In this document: piece after piece, positions 1 through 12,131 of the stretch
Layout: each line of letters begins with the position of its first letter
Numbering within the stretch: the first letter of the stretch is position 1
Origin: Aricia agestis
Taxonomy: Eukaryota; Arthropoda; Insecta; Lepidoptera; Lycaenidae
Assembly (NCBI RefSeq): GCF_905147365.1
Contig: NC_056428.1
Coordinates: 11,252,001 to 11,316,000, forward strand
DNA length: 64,000 bases
Direction: 5' to 3'
Made by a program: the position numbers and the translations under genes
Notes under the pieces: model-generated
The model's input: the letters and a program-made list of their open reading frames with translations, nothing else
Database searches by the model: none
What the model was told of the DNA's origin: nothing

Positions 1-334
1 TTTGGCAGTTTAGAGTTTAGACTGAAATGTTTCTTAAAATGTTTAACCTAAACTTGGTACTTACTACTAATATATATTCTGTGCCTAAACATAAATTAAA
101 AAAATATAAGTATACTTATCGGATATAATAGGTATGTGTTTTTTTCTTCTGTTCTGAATTTCGAAATTTAATAATAGAATAGAAAAAGAGCTCCACGCGG
201 TAACTTGTTTTCGCATTTCTTTTATTTCATTTTATTAGTTTATTAATTTACGTTTTAGTTTTATTGTTCAATATAGTGTTTTAATATGTAACTTCTTTCA
301 ATACATATCTGTATCTATCTAATATCACAGCTAA
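1..334. other. AT-rich DNA, nothing recognised
   Basis: AT-rich sequence with no open frame, repeat end or inverted repeat that I could recognise. Confidence 0.4.
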
Positions 335-520
335 TATATAAAAATAAGTCGGGGTTTCCTTCCTGACGCTATAACTCCAGAACGCACGAATCGATTTCCA
401 CGATTTTGCATTCGTTGGAAAGGTCTCGGGCTCCGTGACAAAAAAAAATCAGAAAAACCTCAAGAGAAAAGCAGGAAAACTGGGTAAACAGGCAAAACAA
501 CATTTGCCGGGGCAGCTAGT
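335..520 (+). mobile_element. Helitron-like 3' end fragment
   Basis: An AT-rich start passes into a segment ending CCGGGGCAGCTAGT. A CTAGT terminus after a GC-rich stem is the usual 3' end of lepidopteran non-autonomous Helitrons, and similar ends occur near 17952, 18083, 25972 and 30978. The 5' boundary is a guess. Confidence 0.4.
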
Positions 521-524
521 ACTT

Positions 525-760
525 ATTATAAAACAAAGTCGCTTTTTGCCCTCATGTCCCTTTGTTCCCTTTAATCTTTAAAACTACGCAACGGATTTTG
601 ATGATTTTCTCAGTGTTAGATAGCCCAATTATCGAGGAAGGCTATAGGCTATATTTTATCACGCTAATCTCAGGAACTACTGGTCCGATTTGAAAAATTC
701 TTTCAATGTTAGATAGTCCATTTATTGAGGAAGTCTATAGGCATAGCTGGGCACCGTTAA
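525..760 (+). repeat. Fragment of the repeat family also at 30170-30860
   Basis: Contains the phrases CTCAGGAACTACTGG and a TTGAGGAAG..TATAGGC variant that also occur, tandemly repeated, near 30231-30670. It is a remnant of the same dispersed, probably Helitron-derived family. No coding potential. Confidence 0.45.
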
Positions 761-938
761 TCAAATAGTTAAATTCGTTAATCGTTAATCCGTTAAAAAA
801 AATGTTACCTTCGTTAAACGTTAAACAGTTACATTTCGGACAAATTAACGCAAGTTAACGTTAATCGTTAATCCGTTAATATGTGTAATATGGCCTTGTT
901 GTAACTTATATCATTGCGTTAGTCTAACGTTAGTTATA

Positions 939-1250
939 TTTTTTTTATGAAATAAGGGGGCAAACGAGCAAACGGGTCACCTGATGGAAAGCAACTTCCG
1001 TCGCCCATGGACACTCGCAGCATCAGAAGAGCTGCAGGTGCGTTGCCGGCCTTTTAAGAGGGAATAGGGTAATAGGGGAGGGTAGGGAAGGGAATAGGGA
1101 AGGGATTAGGGTAGGGGATTGGGCCTCCGGTAAACTCACTCACTCAGCGAAACACAGCGCAAGCGCTGTTTCACGCCGGTTTTCTGTGAGAACGTGGTAT
1201 TTCTCCGGTCGAGCCGGCCCATTCGTGCCGAAGTATGGCTGTCCCACGTA
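939..1250 (-). repeat. SINE-like dispersed repeat, copy A
   Basis: Near full-length copy of a family seen four times here (also 2260-2449, 14286-14613, 28930-29256). Read on the minus strand it starts at the TGGGACAGCC end, passes a GC-rich section, then a pyrimidine tract of CCCTA/TTCCC units, and ends TTATTTCATAAAAAAA. The GGCTCGACCGG segment resembles a pol III B box. A-rich 3' end and dispersed copies suggest a SINE; the family name is not certain. Open frames inside it are incidental. Confidence 0.6.
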
Positions 1251-1752
1251 TAAACGTATAATAATAATAAACAAATCACTCTCTCTATAAGCACCGGCGC
1301 TGAGTAATGAAATGATAAAACGAAACAAATCTCTTCTTACTCGCATGCGCCTGAAAATATAATAGACTAATATTGTTTTTGTTTCGCTGCTGCCGTGCCG
1401 CGGCGCCGCGCTGCCCGGCACTTGTCGTTTCATACTAACTGTCTGAACCTGTTTTCGCACCGTGCCGCGGTGCCGTGCGGTAAATAGTAGGCATTGGATT
1501 AACGATTAACGGACTTCTGCTTATTAACGGAAGTTAACGAGTACGTTAATATTTTAAAAATTTAACTTAAAAGTTTTTCATTTAAATTATTTTTAAAATT
1601 TAACTTAAGTACTTCAATTTTACTTTAAATTTCATGTTATATACTTATTAAACATCACTGTGCTTTTCACATTTAAGGTTCATTTCACGTTGAAAAATAA
1701 AGATTATAATATTTATATTGCAAAAGCCGAGCCGCTAATAGCGCGCCTTGCT

Positions 1753-2022
1753 TTGCTATAATTCTACAAATATAAGAAGAGCTTCGGATATTACACAAAA
1801 ATTATGCTACAAATACCCATTCTGTTTAGGACTTGCAGATTCTGTGAAGAGGAGGATGAAACACCTATTCACCTTCTCCTCGACTGCCCTGCTCTACTAC
1901 AGAGCAGGAACAAGCACCTTGGTCGCCACGAATACTCGTCCACAGAGGAAATTCGTGGCACCAACCCCAACCATATCGTTCAATTTATGAGCAGTATTGG
2001 GTTGGGGATGATACTCTAGTGC
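1753..2022 (+). pseudogene. LINE ORF2 C-terminal zinc-finger fragment
   Basis: A 71-residue frame from about 1804 reads CRFCEEEDETPIHLLLDCPA. This C-x2-C..H-x4-C pattern is the zinc finger near the end of ORF2 in R1/I-type non-LTR retrotransposons. No reverse transcriptase or RNase H remains upstream, so it is a 5'-truncated 3' end. GC-rich sequence at 2150-2250 may be its tail or another fragment. Confidence 0.55.
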
Positions 2023-2259
2023 GAAGGAGTCACAATAGATCCTCATGGGTCGCAGTGACGTCAGGGCTACAGAGACCTGCCTTCTTTAAAAAAAAATTAC
2101 CCAAAAATGTTTGCAAACTGGATTTTTTTTTACGTTGGTCAATAAATCGTGGGCCGTGGCGGCCGGCCAGCGCGGGCGCGCGCCAAGTGCGAGCGGCGCT
2201 CGGTGCCCCTAGGACCGCGGCGACCGTGTGCACCGCACACGTTGCACCTATGGGAAAGA

Positions 2260-2449
2260 CGCCCCTGAGGGGAAGGTAGGGATGGGAAGGGGAATATATA
2301 TAGAATAGGGTAAGGGATTGGGCCTCCGGTAAACTCACTCACTCGGCGAAACACAGCGCAAGCGCTGTTTCATGCCGGTTTTCTGTGAGAACGTGGTATT
2401 TCTCCGGTCGAGCCGGCCCATTCGTGCCGAAGCATGGCTCTCCCACGTA
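2260..2449 (-). repeat. SINE-like dispersed repeat, copy B (truncated)
   Basis: Keeps the 5' GC-rich half of the family (AGAGCCATGCTTCGGC on the minus strand) and part of the purine tract. The A-rich 3' half is missing, replaced by unrelated GC-rich DNA. Confidence 0.55.
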
Positions 2450-3841
2450 TTTTTTAGTTTAGTAAATAACATTATTATACTCTTGAATTATCCTCCTGAA
2501 TTATCATGCTGCATGATGAAAAATGAGCGTTCATCATGCAGCATGTAATTCACGTAAATGAATGGTCATGCTGAATTACCGTGTACGGGGTACTTAAGTC
2601 GGCATCTTTATCTATGACTCTGGCATTGAGAGAGAGCCTTATATCGGTGTATAAGCGTCAAAAGCGTGTAATGTTATGTCCTACTTACTAGGACATAACA
2701 ATTGAGTCGGTTGGCATATTTAAGGTTTTTAGTGAACATTTAATGCTAGATATTGTTGAGTTTTGTGGTTCCGCTAAATAATTAACCATAAGAATAGTCA
2801 AAGAATGCCTCAAACACGTGGATTTAACATTAAATACGTAAGTTTTGAATAACGTTTTTTGGGCTTTTCAATCGGTATTTTTGTAAGCTAAAAAGATAAT
2901 TTATAAGTTTATTAATTCCTTATTCGTGCTATATAAGGCAATTGTGCTAAAAATGTCACATCAATTAATAATTTGGCTATAAAAATTGCATAGCTTTTTA
3001 CGTGTGTTTACGGATTTTCATCACTTGAACCATAGTTAATCGATATCATGAACTAATTGACTTTCTTTCCTGTATCATAAAGTGCTTCGAAATAATCGAC
3101 AAATAGATATTTTCAAGAAAATTGCGTGCGTTTAGCACACTACTTGTATGAAAATAAGTACAAAATGGCCACGCGATGACGGGCTAAGACTACATCTATT
3201 ATAATACTTTATCTATGACTTTGGCTTCGTTATGATAAATTTATAATCTGTGCCCCTCTTGATATTGAAGTTGTCTTCCGTTTTGTTAACCAGTGCTTAT
3301 GTCCAAAGAGAATGTCTTAAACTACGTAACAAGAGGTCGGACTTAGAAGAAAAAAAAATATTTTTTTTTTTTTTAAATTGAAACTAAAGTTAAAATTTTT
3401 AAGTGCAAAACCTTCCACTCTAAACATACCAAAAATTAAAAAAAAAAATGAGCTCAAATAAATGTTTTATTTCAATAAAAATTATTGTACATAGCTAAAT
3501 AAACACAAAACAATAAAACACATTTAACCCACAAGGTTTAGGCAACAAATCCGTCCGCTGCGTACGCTCCGATTCCGATCCAGTGGACGCGCATCTTTAT
3601 ACATACACACATAAGTATTATTACTTTGTTTTGTTACACCCTGTACATACGACAGCTGAAACCTATCGCGTGGGCTCAGGCCATTTGATACATGAAAAAC
3701 CAATATTTTCATCATTTATTACCCTAATTGTAGTTGTGAAATAGCAAATATCAAATTATGCCAAGAAACCTATAATACTCACATAAAAACCGCGACGATA
3801 ATTATTTTTGTACAACACTAACTGCCGCCATTAGAGTTTAA
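2450..3841. other. Gene-free interval with a small hairpin
   Basis: AT-rich with no convincing gene. A hairpin at about 2507-2548 pairs CATGCTGCATGATGAA with its complement. A TTACACCCTG motif near 3636 matches the end of the TA-flanked MITE family at 51161-51418 and may be a solo terminus. Confidence 0.4.
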
Positions 3842-4119
3842 ACTTTTTGTCTTCCCACAATACGGGTGGCACCAATAGTTGCCAGTGAAAAAACGAGATT
3901 TTTAAATTTAATTTTATTTGTATTCCATCTATGGAAATATTTTGAAACTGTTACTGTTTTATCGACTTCACATCCTAAGCTTTCACTCAAAGGAGGAAGG
4001 TATAGTTTTGGAAATACATGTGCTTAAAGGAGACCCTTTCTCAAATCAACAATAGTCGCCACCCGTATTCAGGGCTGACTTCGCGAAATCAACTATAGTT
4101 GCCACCCATACAGAAAGGG
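3842..4119. mobile_element. Probable piggyBac-like MITE with TTAA flanks
   Basis: TTAA at 3838-3841 and again at 4120-4123 bracket a 278-bp segment. Its ends are imperfect inverted repeats (ACTTTTTGT.. left; CCCTTTCTGT.. right, read inward), with a GGGTGGCA block near both ends. TTAA duplication plus a CCC-type end is typical of piggyBac. No transposase inside. The left terminus is diverged. Confidence 0.42.
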
Positions 4120-4123
4120 TTAA

Positions 4124-5189
4124 AAATTGTACAGATTATCCAACTTACTTTAGGTGCTACGTTTAAATTTGGAACCCAATTTTTTTTTGTTCGAAAGTTT
4201 CACCCACCTGCATAAGTCATTATGACTTCTTATCTTCAGAATATTGATATTACCATGTGCATTATATCCTATTTCTGAAGATATTAAATAAATAAAATGC
4301 AATAATCGACTGTATCAACCATTACGTCGCGTGATTGTACGCATTATTAATTTATAAATACCTAGCACCTACCCTGACCATTAAACTGGTAGACAATATG
4401 GAATACAGTCCGAGCCTGGGGAATTGGGAAAGCAAGATACGCGGGCGGCGGGAGGAGCTGGGGGGCGCCCCGCTCATAAATCGCCAGTGAACTGTATAGC
4501 GAGTGTATATATCGGTGATGGGACTTTCGTATGTTGATAAATTAAAATCAATATTTAATTAAATAATAATAGCCCAAATATATCCAAAAAGTAGAGTTAC
4601 ATCGCTTGTACAAAGTTCAATATTTTCTCGTAACTATCCAACAACTGTTCAGATTATTGACGTTTCACGAGAGTCGAAAAATCTATTTGGTGCTGTTTGT
4701 GTCGGCTTATTAGCCGTGGGTGTGCGATAGCAGCGTTTAATTTATAAGATAGTATACGGTACATTTATTTACGAATAGTCACTGTGTTTACTCTGTGTAT
4801 CATTTTGTTATTATGTGGTTGGATTTGATTCTGATGTGGCAAACCGAACCAAAGCAAGGCGGAGAAAACGTGACGCTCTTATAAGGTCAGTATCGCTTTT
4901 CTTTGATAATTAATTCCTACTCTACCTACTATCTCCGGATACACTCGATTAGTACTCTATTTTGCTCCTAAAACGAAGTTTCAACAAAAATCATTGCTTC
5001 TAATTCATAAATGAACAACAGAGTATAATATTTACTTATTATCATTTATTTCCTATGAACTAAATGTGTATAAAAAAACAATACCTATTCTCTTTCATTT
5101 CTCATAACCAACACATCAGCATCATTGGCAATAACTAAAAATCTGTTAGTAATAAAAAGTAAAGGGTAAGAACTAAGACTTCACTGTAC
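4124..5189. other. Gene-free interval with one possible exon end
   Basis: A GC-rich patch lies at 4400-4500. A basic open segment at about 4815-4888, reading NRTKARRRKRDALIR, is followed by a usable donor (AAG/GTCAGT). It could be the first coding exon of an unseen gene, but no downstream partner exon was found. Confidence 0.25.
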
Positions 5190-5191
5190 TA

Positions 5192-6483
5192 CGAGGGCTG
5201 CTATTTATGTATCCGGAACTGGCCACTTACAAGAACAATATTTAAAAAGTAATTACAACATTTGAAAATAGAACTCTTTGGTTGAAGAATACATTTTGTT
5301 TCATGTGACTGTCAATTATTTTTCCATTGTGGCGTCATTTTGAAAATTGCGTGTCGTCATTTGCCATGGATTTAACGCGTGAACATTTTCGTGCAATGAT
5401 TTACTACGATTTTCGGCGTGGGCTAAATCAACAACAGTGCTTTATTCAACTCACCGCAACTTTTGGAGATGAAGCACCATCAAAAACCACTGTTTATCAC
5501 TGGTACAGTGAGTTTAATCGTGGGCGGTCTATGCTCACGGATGAAAATAAAGAAGGTCGCCCAAAAACAGCTGTTGTCCCACAAAATATAGATGCTGTGC
5601 GGGAACTAATAATGCGTGATCGTCATGTTACATATCGCGAGATAGAGGCGTCCTTAGGCATAAGTATGACGAGCATACATAAGATATTACACGAACATTT
5701 GGCTGTAAAAAAAATATGTTCACATTGGATTCCGCACAACTTGACAATCGATCAAAAACGGGCTCGTGTCGATTGGTGCAAAAAAATGATAAAAAAATAC
5801 AACCGTGGTACGTCAAAAGCCGTTTATAATATCCACACAGGTGATGAATCTTGGATCTATACATATGACCCCGAAACTAAACAACAGTCAAAGGTGTGGG
5901 TGTTCCAAGATGAGCCGAAACCAACAAAAGTTACTCGTGCAAAAAGTACTTTGAAGCAAATGGTCGCCTATTTTTTTGGAATTAATGGACATGTGGCTAC
6001 AGTGCCATTAGAGAATCGTAAAACGGTTAATTCTGAATGGTATACGACCATTTGTTTACCAGAAGTCTTTGAAGAAATAAGAAAGGACAACCGACAACAC
6101 AGAATCATATTACATCACGACAATGCTAGCTGTCACACCTCAGCTGAAACAACTCAGTTTTTGGAGGGTCAAAAGATCGAATTGACTGGTCATCCGCCGT
6201 ACAGCCCTGATTTGGCACCTAACGATTTCTTTTTATTTCCATATGCGAAGAACAAATTACGTGGTCAACGTTTTTCGAGCCGCGAAGAGGCTGTTGATGC
6301 GTTGAAAATGCACGTTTTGGAGATACCTCAATCAGAATGGAAAAAGTGCTATGAAAATTGGTTCCAGTGTATGGAAAAGTGTGTCGATCATCGCGGCGAA
6401 TATTTTGAAAAGCAATAAAACCATATTAAATGATATATGTTTGTTTCTTTTTTTAATTCCAGATACATAAATAGCAGCCCTCG
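5192..6483 (+). mobile_element. Complete mariner transposon
   Basis: TA dinucleotides at 5190-5191 and 6484-6485 flank a 1292-bp element. Its terminal inverted repeats of about 28 bp start CGAGGGCTGCTATTTATG at both ends, with two mismatches over the repeat. Length, TA target, simple TIRs and one transposase ORF are the standard Tc1/mariner layout. High arm identity and an unbroken ORF point to a recent insertion. Confidence 0.93.
5366..6418 (+). CDS. Mariner transposase (DD34D)
   Basis: Catalyses cut-and-paste transposition of the surrounding element by binding its inverted repeats and integrating at TA. The 350-aa product has the paired helix-turn-helix DNA-binding region in the first ~110 residues, the inter-domain linker WIPHNL at 121-126 (family form WVPHEL), and the catalytic triad D160 (HTGDESW), D252 (HHDNA) and D287 (LAPND). 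There are exactly 34 residues between the last two, the DD34D mariner signature. YSPDLAP (279-285) is also present. No stop or frameshift interrupts the frame. I chose the ATG at 5366 because family members begin close to this motif; the frame stays open upstream to 5327, adding 13 residues. Length matches the usual ~345 aa. Whether it is active cannot be judged by reading. Confidence 0.9.
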   Translation: MDLTREHFRAMIYYDFRRGLNQQQCFIQLTATFGDEAPSKTTVYHWYSEFNRGRSMLTDENKEGRPKTAVVPQNIDAVRELIMRDRHVTYREIEASLGISMTSIHKILHEHLAVKKICSHWIPHNLTIDQKRARVDWCKKMIKKYNRGTSKAVYNIHTGDESWIYTYDPETKQQSKVWVFQDEPKPTKVTRAKSTLKQMVAYFFGINGHVATVPLENRKTVNSEWYTTICLPEVFEEIRKDNRQHRIILHHDNASCHTSAETTQFLEGQKIELTGHPPYSPDLAPNDFFLFPYAKNKLRGQRFSSREEAVDALKMHVLEIPQSEWKKCYENWFQCMEKCVDHRGEYFEKQ

Positions 6484-6485
6484 TA

Positions 6486-7377
6486 TGCCTACTATATTTC
6501 ATTCAAATAAAACTTTAATCATCAGAAAAGAATATATATTACATATACAAAGAAAATACACCATTAAAATATTGTATTTCATGAGCCAATCTCAAGGTAT
6601 CCTAAGATATAATTAGCCTTGTCCTAGTAAAACTTGCAAGGTTTTGTTAGAGGATTATTTTACTATTCTCATGCTATGCTATGAAAGAAATGTTCCATTA
6701 TTCCATTTGAATATAACCAATAGACTTGTGTTGAAATAGAAATAGTATTAGATATTAAACCAGCATGCTAACTATGTCCATTTATCATCAATTTTATTTA
6801 ATGTTCATATATTTCTACACAAGAAATCAGCTGTTTTATGCCCTACAATCTGTCAATAGGCCTACCACAAATTTCCACCACTGCAACTCCTCCCTTCAAA
6901 CTGTCAGTACAACTACTGAAACAATTTTCACCATTACAATGTAACACAAGAATAGAAATATGTACCATCGAACATCAATGTCTACCACAATAGATCTACT
7001 GGACATATTTTAGTTTCATTTTTAAATATAATATTATAAAGGTATTAACAAAGATGCAATAATAAACTTTCTTTTAACTTTTTCCCGGTATTATCTTTAG
7101 TTAAAGGAATAATTTAAAAGCCCCAAAAAATTCACATGTAAAAACTATAATAAAACCTAGGTTTGTCTCACTAGCTAGCTAGAGTCTAGACTCCTAAACA
7201 CTTAATTGACTTGATACATGCGGTTTTTAAAACATAAGAACAAATTCCGCATGTCAATGTCCAGGGCCGTCTCTAGCCCATGTGGCGCCCGTGTGCAAAC
7301 ATTACCCTAGCGCCCCCGAACAAGCGCGCGCGCGGTCAAAATGAAATGGGTACAAAGTAAGAGTACAGTGGGGCTAA
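6486..7377. other. Gene-free interval
   Basis: AT-rich, no gene seen. Around 7262-7330 a CAGGGCCGTCTCTAGCCC segment followed by GC-rich DNA resembles a solo hAT-type end. Confidence 0.35.
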
Positions 7378-7462
7378 AATTTATTTATTTATTGTTAATG
7401 ATCTAGCAGCATTTAGCTGATAATGACCATATCACACAGTGTTGTAATTCACACACTCGTTA

Positions 7463-10260
7463 TTAATTTCTTTTGCAGGACTTATTTGTCATCAACCATT
7501 TGTCAAGTCTATTTTTAAAGCTGTTAACAGTTGGTGCAGATACAATATCATCGGACAACATATTCCAAGTCTGCACAACTCTATTGCTTAGGAAGTTGTG
7601 AGCTACAAGTGAGTTCACTGGTGTACGTTCTAGTCTGAGATGATGATCTCGAGTTGACATGGATTTCACATCTTTCCTAATGTAAATATCTTCAAGCTCT
7701 GGCACGCTGTAACAATGTGTTAGTATTTTGTATGTCTCTATGAGGTCTCCACGAAGGCGTCTGTCTTCTAGCGTCGTGAGGTGCAATGCCTTTAATCTAT
7801 CTTCATAGCTCATATGCCGAAGTGCTTTCGGTATTTTTGTTGCCTTTCTTTGTACACTTTCTAAAAGATCAATATCCTTATGAAAGTATGGACGCCAAAT
7901 TTGGAATCCATATTCCAGTAGTGGTCTTATGTATGTTTTGTATATTATCAAAAAAAGGTCAATTGTTACAACTTGAAAGGTCCTCTTAACCAAGTAAACA
8001 AACGAGTTGGCTTTCTTGACAATGTTGGCAATATGTTGATCCCATTTTAAGTTGTGTGTTATCTGAACTCCCAGATCTGCTTGTGAGTTAGTAGAGGTCA
8101 AAGGACAACCGTCAATGTTGTACTGTAATTTTGGGTTATTGTTTCCCAAGTGCAAAACACAACACTTTGTTAAGTTCAAACTTAATAACCAGTTTTTGGT
8201 CCAAGTATCCGATCAAGGTCATCCTGTATTTGATTAGAGCTTACTAGAGGGTTAGCAAATAATTTGCCATCATCAGCAAAGGCCGAGTGAGATCTTATCA
8301 TTGCAATTAGATCAATTACATACATACCGAACAGGCCTGCTGCGAGCACCAAGCCCTGTGGAATGCCGCTTGTCACTGCTTTACAGTTGGAAAGAGAGTT
8401 ACCTATTCGAACTTGGAATGTTCTGTTTTTCAAGTAGTTACTAATCCAGCTTAGAAGCCGTCCTCTTATTCCAAAGTGTTCAAGTTTCAAAAGAAGGTGT
8501 TTATGGGAAACTTTATTGAAGGCACATTAAAAATCCAGGTATATGATATCAACAGGGTGTTTATTATCAAGATCATTGCACCAAGAACGTACACATGTCA
8601 GTAGATTGGTTATGGTTGATCTTTTCTTGACAAATCCATGTTGCTTGGCAGAGATCACTCCCTCCCTATGCCAAAATGTATTAATTTTTTCAGAGATGAT
8701 TTTTTCCATAATTTTCACCACTACACTTGTAAGGCTTATAGGTCGAAAGTTTTTGGGATCAGTCTTATCTCCTTTTTTAAAAATTGGTGTTGCAATGGCC
8801 TTTTTCCAATCTTGAGGCACTACACCAGAGCGGAATGTGCTGTTCATTATTTCTGTTAATGGTTGGGCTAGTAAATTGCTGGAGTTCTTAATAATACTGC
8901 ATGAAATTTGATCTGGACCAGGTGATGAGTGAGTGTTAAGTCCTGCAATTACTTTTGTAACATCTGTAGCTGTGAATTCAATATCACTCAATTCATTTGT
9001 AAGTTTAGGTAAAATAGGAAGCTGCGTACCGAGGTCGATTGGTTGTGTTTTAGAGTATGCCCTTTGGAATTCACTGCCAAATATTTCTGCTATGTCCACT
9101 GGGTTTTTAACAAGGTCTCCATTCGGGTTTCTCATAGCAGGAGGTATGCCAACTTTTAAGGAGACACTCTGCCGAATATATGAGTAAAATCCCTTCTCAC
9201 CGTGGTCCAAAATTCTTGATTCATAGTTAAATCTTTGCTTTCTTGTAAGTGAGACACATCTATTATTCACTTCACGGTATCTTTCATAGTCCTCATTTAG
9301 TCTAGTCTGTTTATATAGCTTCCAGAGCTTTTTCTTTTTGGAGATAAGTTTCAAAATGTCTTTATTTATCCAAGTGATAAGTCTTTCCGGGGCATGTTTG
9401 TTCGTGGTGACGTTTATTGCTGTCAGCAATTGTAACCATTGTTCCTCTGTGTTACAGTTCGGGTTCACATTTTGTAAGTGTGTGGCAAGATCTGCATTGA
9501 TCAAATGGTATGGTCTTTGCAACTTTTGATTATTTATATGTCTTTTTATAAGAAGTTGGGTACTGAATTCAATAACACAGTGATCGCTTTTTCCGATTGG
9601 CGGGCTGTAGTCAATTTGTTTGATAAAAGAGTGTTCATTAACCATTATCAAGTCCAATAGTGAGGCGGTCTGATTTGTTCTAAATCTTGTTGGGAAGTTT
9701 ACAAGCTGTGTAAGATTACTGTCCATAAACATTTCTCTAAAGAGTTGTGGGGGACCAGGTAATTGTCTGGCTTATGTTCATTGGCCATTCTATAGCAGGG
9801 TGATTGAAATCACCGGCAACTATATTTGTATTGTTTTTAGCTGCTTTTAAAATGTTGGAGTAGAGCTTGGTGTCTCGAGGTCTCCATATATCTTCATTGG
9901 TATCGTCTGCTCTGTATACTCCTACAACAAGAAAGTGGTATATACCATATTGTATATCTATGTAAAGACCTTCCACTTCATCGCACATATATCTCCTATT
10001 ATAATTGGCTATTATAGGAACACCATTAAAATTGTCTCTTATATACATGGCAACACCGCCACCTCTAGTTTTCCCTTCACTCCTTTTTGATTTATGTTTG
10101 CGATCCAATCTAAATAGAGTATAGTTTGATATATTAAAGGAACAGAAACGGTCGTTACTATTAAGCCATGTTTCTGTTATGATGGCAATTGCTGGCTTTT
10201 TTGCATTGATATATTGAAGAAAAAGATCAAATTTGGGTGGTAGTGAGAATAAATTAGTAT
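7463..10260 (-). pseudogene. LINE ORF2: endonuclease and reverse transcriptase, degraded
   Basis: Encoded an enzyme that nicks DNA and primes reverse transcription of its own RNA. In order on the minus strand: APE-type endonuclease motifs TETWLN (~10165), GDFNHP (~9810) and SDHC (~9590); then reverse transcriptase with FRPIS, YLDF (~8530), GIPQG (~8360) and FADD (~8280); then a long thumb/C-terminal region ending at 7463. Breaks seen: a frameshift near 9770, a TAA directly after YLDF, and a frameshift near 8190. No ATG is obvious at the 5' end. APE endonuclease with this RT order fits the CR1/Jockey group rather than R2-like elements. Confidence 0.85.
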
Positions 10261-10304
10261 AGCAAAATGTAAAGTCAGTGTATGGGGTTTATTAGTGTTA
10301 TGTA

Positions 10305-10437
10305 TTAGTTTTTTTGTTGAACTATTCTTGGGGAGCCCTTTACATATTTTATTGTAAGGTCTGTTTCCCCCTTTTCAATCCTAGATTTAAGTGCCTCTCT
10401 GAGTTCCATCAATTGTTCTCGTTGCATGGGCGTTTTG
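10305..10437 (-). pseudogene. LINE ORF1, C-terminal piece
   Basis: Starting from the target duplication, the minus strand continues the ORF1 frame from the far side of the hAT insertion. It runs for about 44 codons, charged at first, to a TAA at 10305. The frame agreement across the insertion confirms that one LINE was interrupted. Confidence 0.75.
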
Positions 10438-10679
10438 CAGTGTTGGGCATAATTGAAATACTGGTTAATCTAATTATCAATCTAATTGCAAAGTAATTAG
10501 AATACTTACTTTTTATTCTAATTACATTGTAATTCAAATACTTTCAAATTTAAATATAGAATTACACCAAGCAATTGATTCTGTAATCCAATTTCAAAGA
10601 ATTCTAATTAATTTGAAATTAAGTTCTTTTGTAATTGAATACTTTGGTTCTTCTTCTTCTTCTTTTAAAAATGGCCGCC

Positions 10680-12040
10680 TTGGTTTCGACTAATTATTAC
10701 TCTAATATTATTACAGTGTCAACTGTCAGGAGTTAAAACCAGAGTACTGTAGATATCTACTATCTAGAGGTATTATTTTTAGGGAATTACTGTAGGTAAG
10801 TATAAATAAAGCATTAAATATGCCCATCAGATCGATACAAGAAGTGGAAAATGTAAATAATAATTTATAATATCATAATATCATAATACAACATGAAGTA
10901 TGACATTCTATCTCTAAGAAAAATAAAAACATTTATTTAATCAAGAAAAAGCCTTTTCTTTCTGTGGTTTAGGCGTGAAGAGGTAAGACAGATAGAACGA
11001 CAGACAGACACACTTTCGTATTTATAATAAGTATATTTAAATACTTTAAGTAAGTAGGTATAGATTTTAAAACTTGGGACATAAAAGTAATAGCCAGTTT
11101 TGTTTGAAATTTTGAGGTTATGTACCTACAGCTATGATATTATTACTTATACTTACCTAATTATATTACATACTTATTACAATATTATTAAAAAAACCAT
11201 TATTGACCTACAGTGTGTATCAGTACTTATAGTTTTCGTAAAAACGTAAATACTTAATTAATGTTTTAAAAATAATTAAGTATAAGTATTCATAAATTCA
11301 ATGTACCTACTTTACATATTTTTACCGTTCTATATAATAACAGTCCGAAGATAATTTGAGATGAGGATGGTATCCACTCAGTGGGATGAACTTGGACATA
11401 CCTTTAGGTACAGTATAAAAGCATAGTGCAACAATTCAATACTTAATTATGAAGTTTAATAGTGGTAGTGCCAAGCTGCTAGACCTGCAGTCAAAATGGA
11501 AAGCAGTAACCGGGAAAATATTACACTCTCATAAAAATAGTGTTAAATGACAGCTTCAGCTGTTGTGTTTTGTATGTTAAGTGAGAGCTGGACACAAAAA
11601 TTCCTCTTGTTCTGCAGGACACCATAATCCCTTTGTTTTTAAATCTCACTCTTTAAGCTCAGCAAGGCATTCATAATACTTTTTGTAGACTACGAAGCTG
11701 CTTAAGCATTTCCTTACCTATAATCATATTATGCTGTTTTGTGCTTGTACGCTACGTTTGTAGATTCCAAAAGGTTCGGGTGCAGGCATTAAGATATAAG
11801 TACTACATACACAGATAATAAAACAACACTTTTTTTAAAGAAAAACTTTATCATAATTTATAACTTAATAATTATTCTTATTACAATTATATTTATCGAA
11901 GATAGAGGCAGAGGCAGGAGTGCCCTCATGGCGAGCATAGCTTAGGTACCAAATGATGCTCATAAACATGTGAGCAGCATCCCACTGTTCTTAAGCCTAC
12001 AATGCAGTAACAGCAATAGCTTTTAAGAGCGACCTGACCT
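10680..12040. other. hAT interior without recognised gene
   Basis: AT-rich. A short CAGACAGACACACTTTCG..TTTATAATA string near 11005-11030 matches the start of the Helitron-like dispersed repeats, inverted. 11340-11760 is less AT-rich but has no long frame. Confidence 0.35.
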
Positions 12041-12131
12041 TGTATTTATTGTAACAGAAAGAAACATGAATATGTTTCTTTCTGTTACAATAAATACAAA
12101 ATAAGTTTTTCCTTCTGGAAAAACTTATTTT
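12041..12131. repeat. Two adjacent perfect hairpins
   Basis: First hairpin: 27-bp arms at 12041-12067 and 12072-12098 with a 4-nt loop, no mismatch. Second: 15-bp arms at 12098-12112 and 12117-12131 with a 4-nt loop, no mismatch. They lie at the 3' end of the last exon-like frame of the decayed gene fragment. Confidence 0.85.

Noticed and set aside
1140..1460. 106-codon minus-strand frame near the SINE copy
   Set aside because: Begins in unique DNA and runs into the SINE-like repeat. No conserved motif.
12041..12131. Rho-independent-type terminator
   Set aside because: The genome is eukaryotic and the stems are AT-rich without a terminator context.
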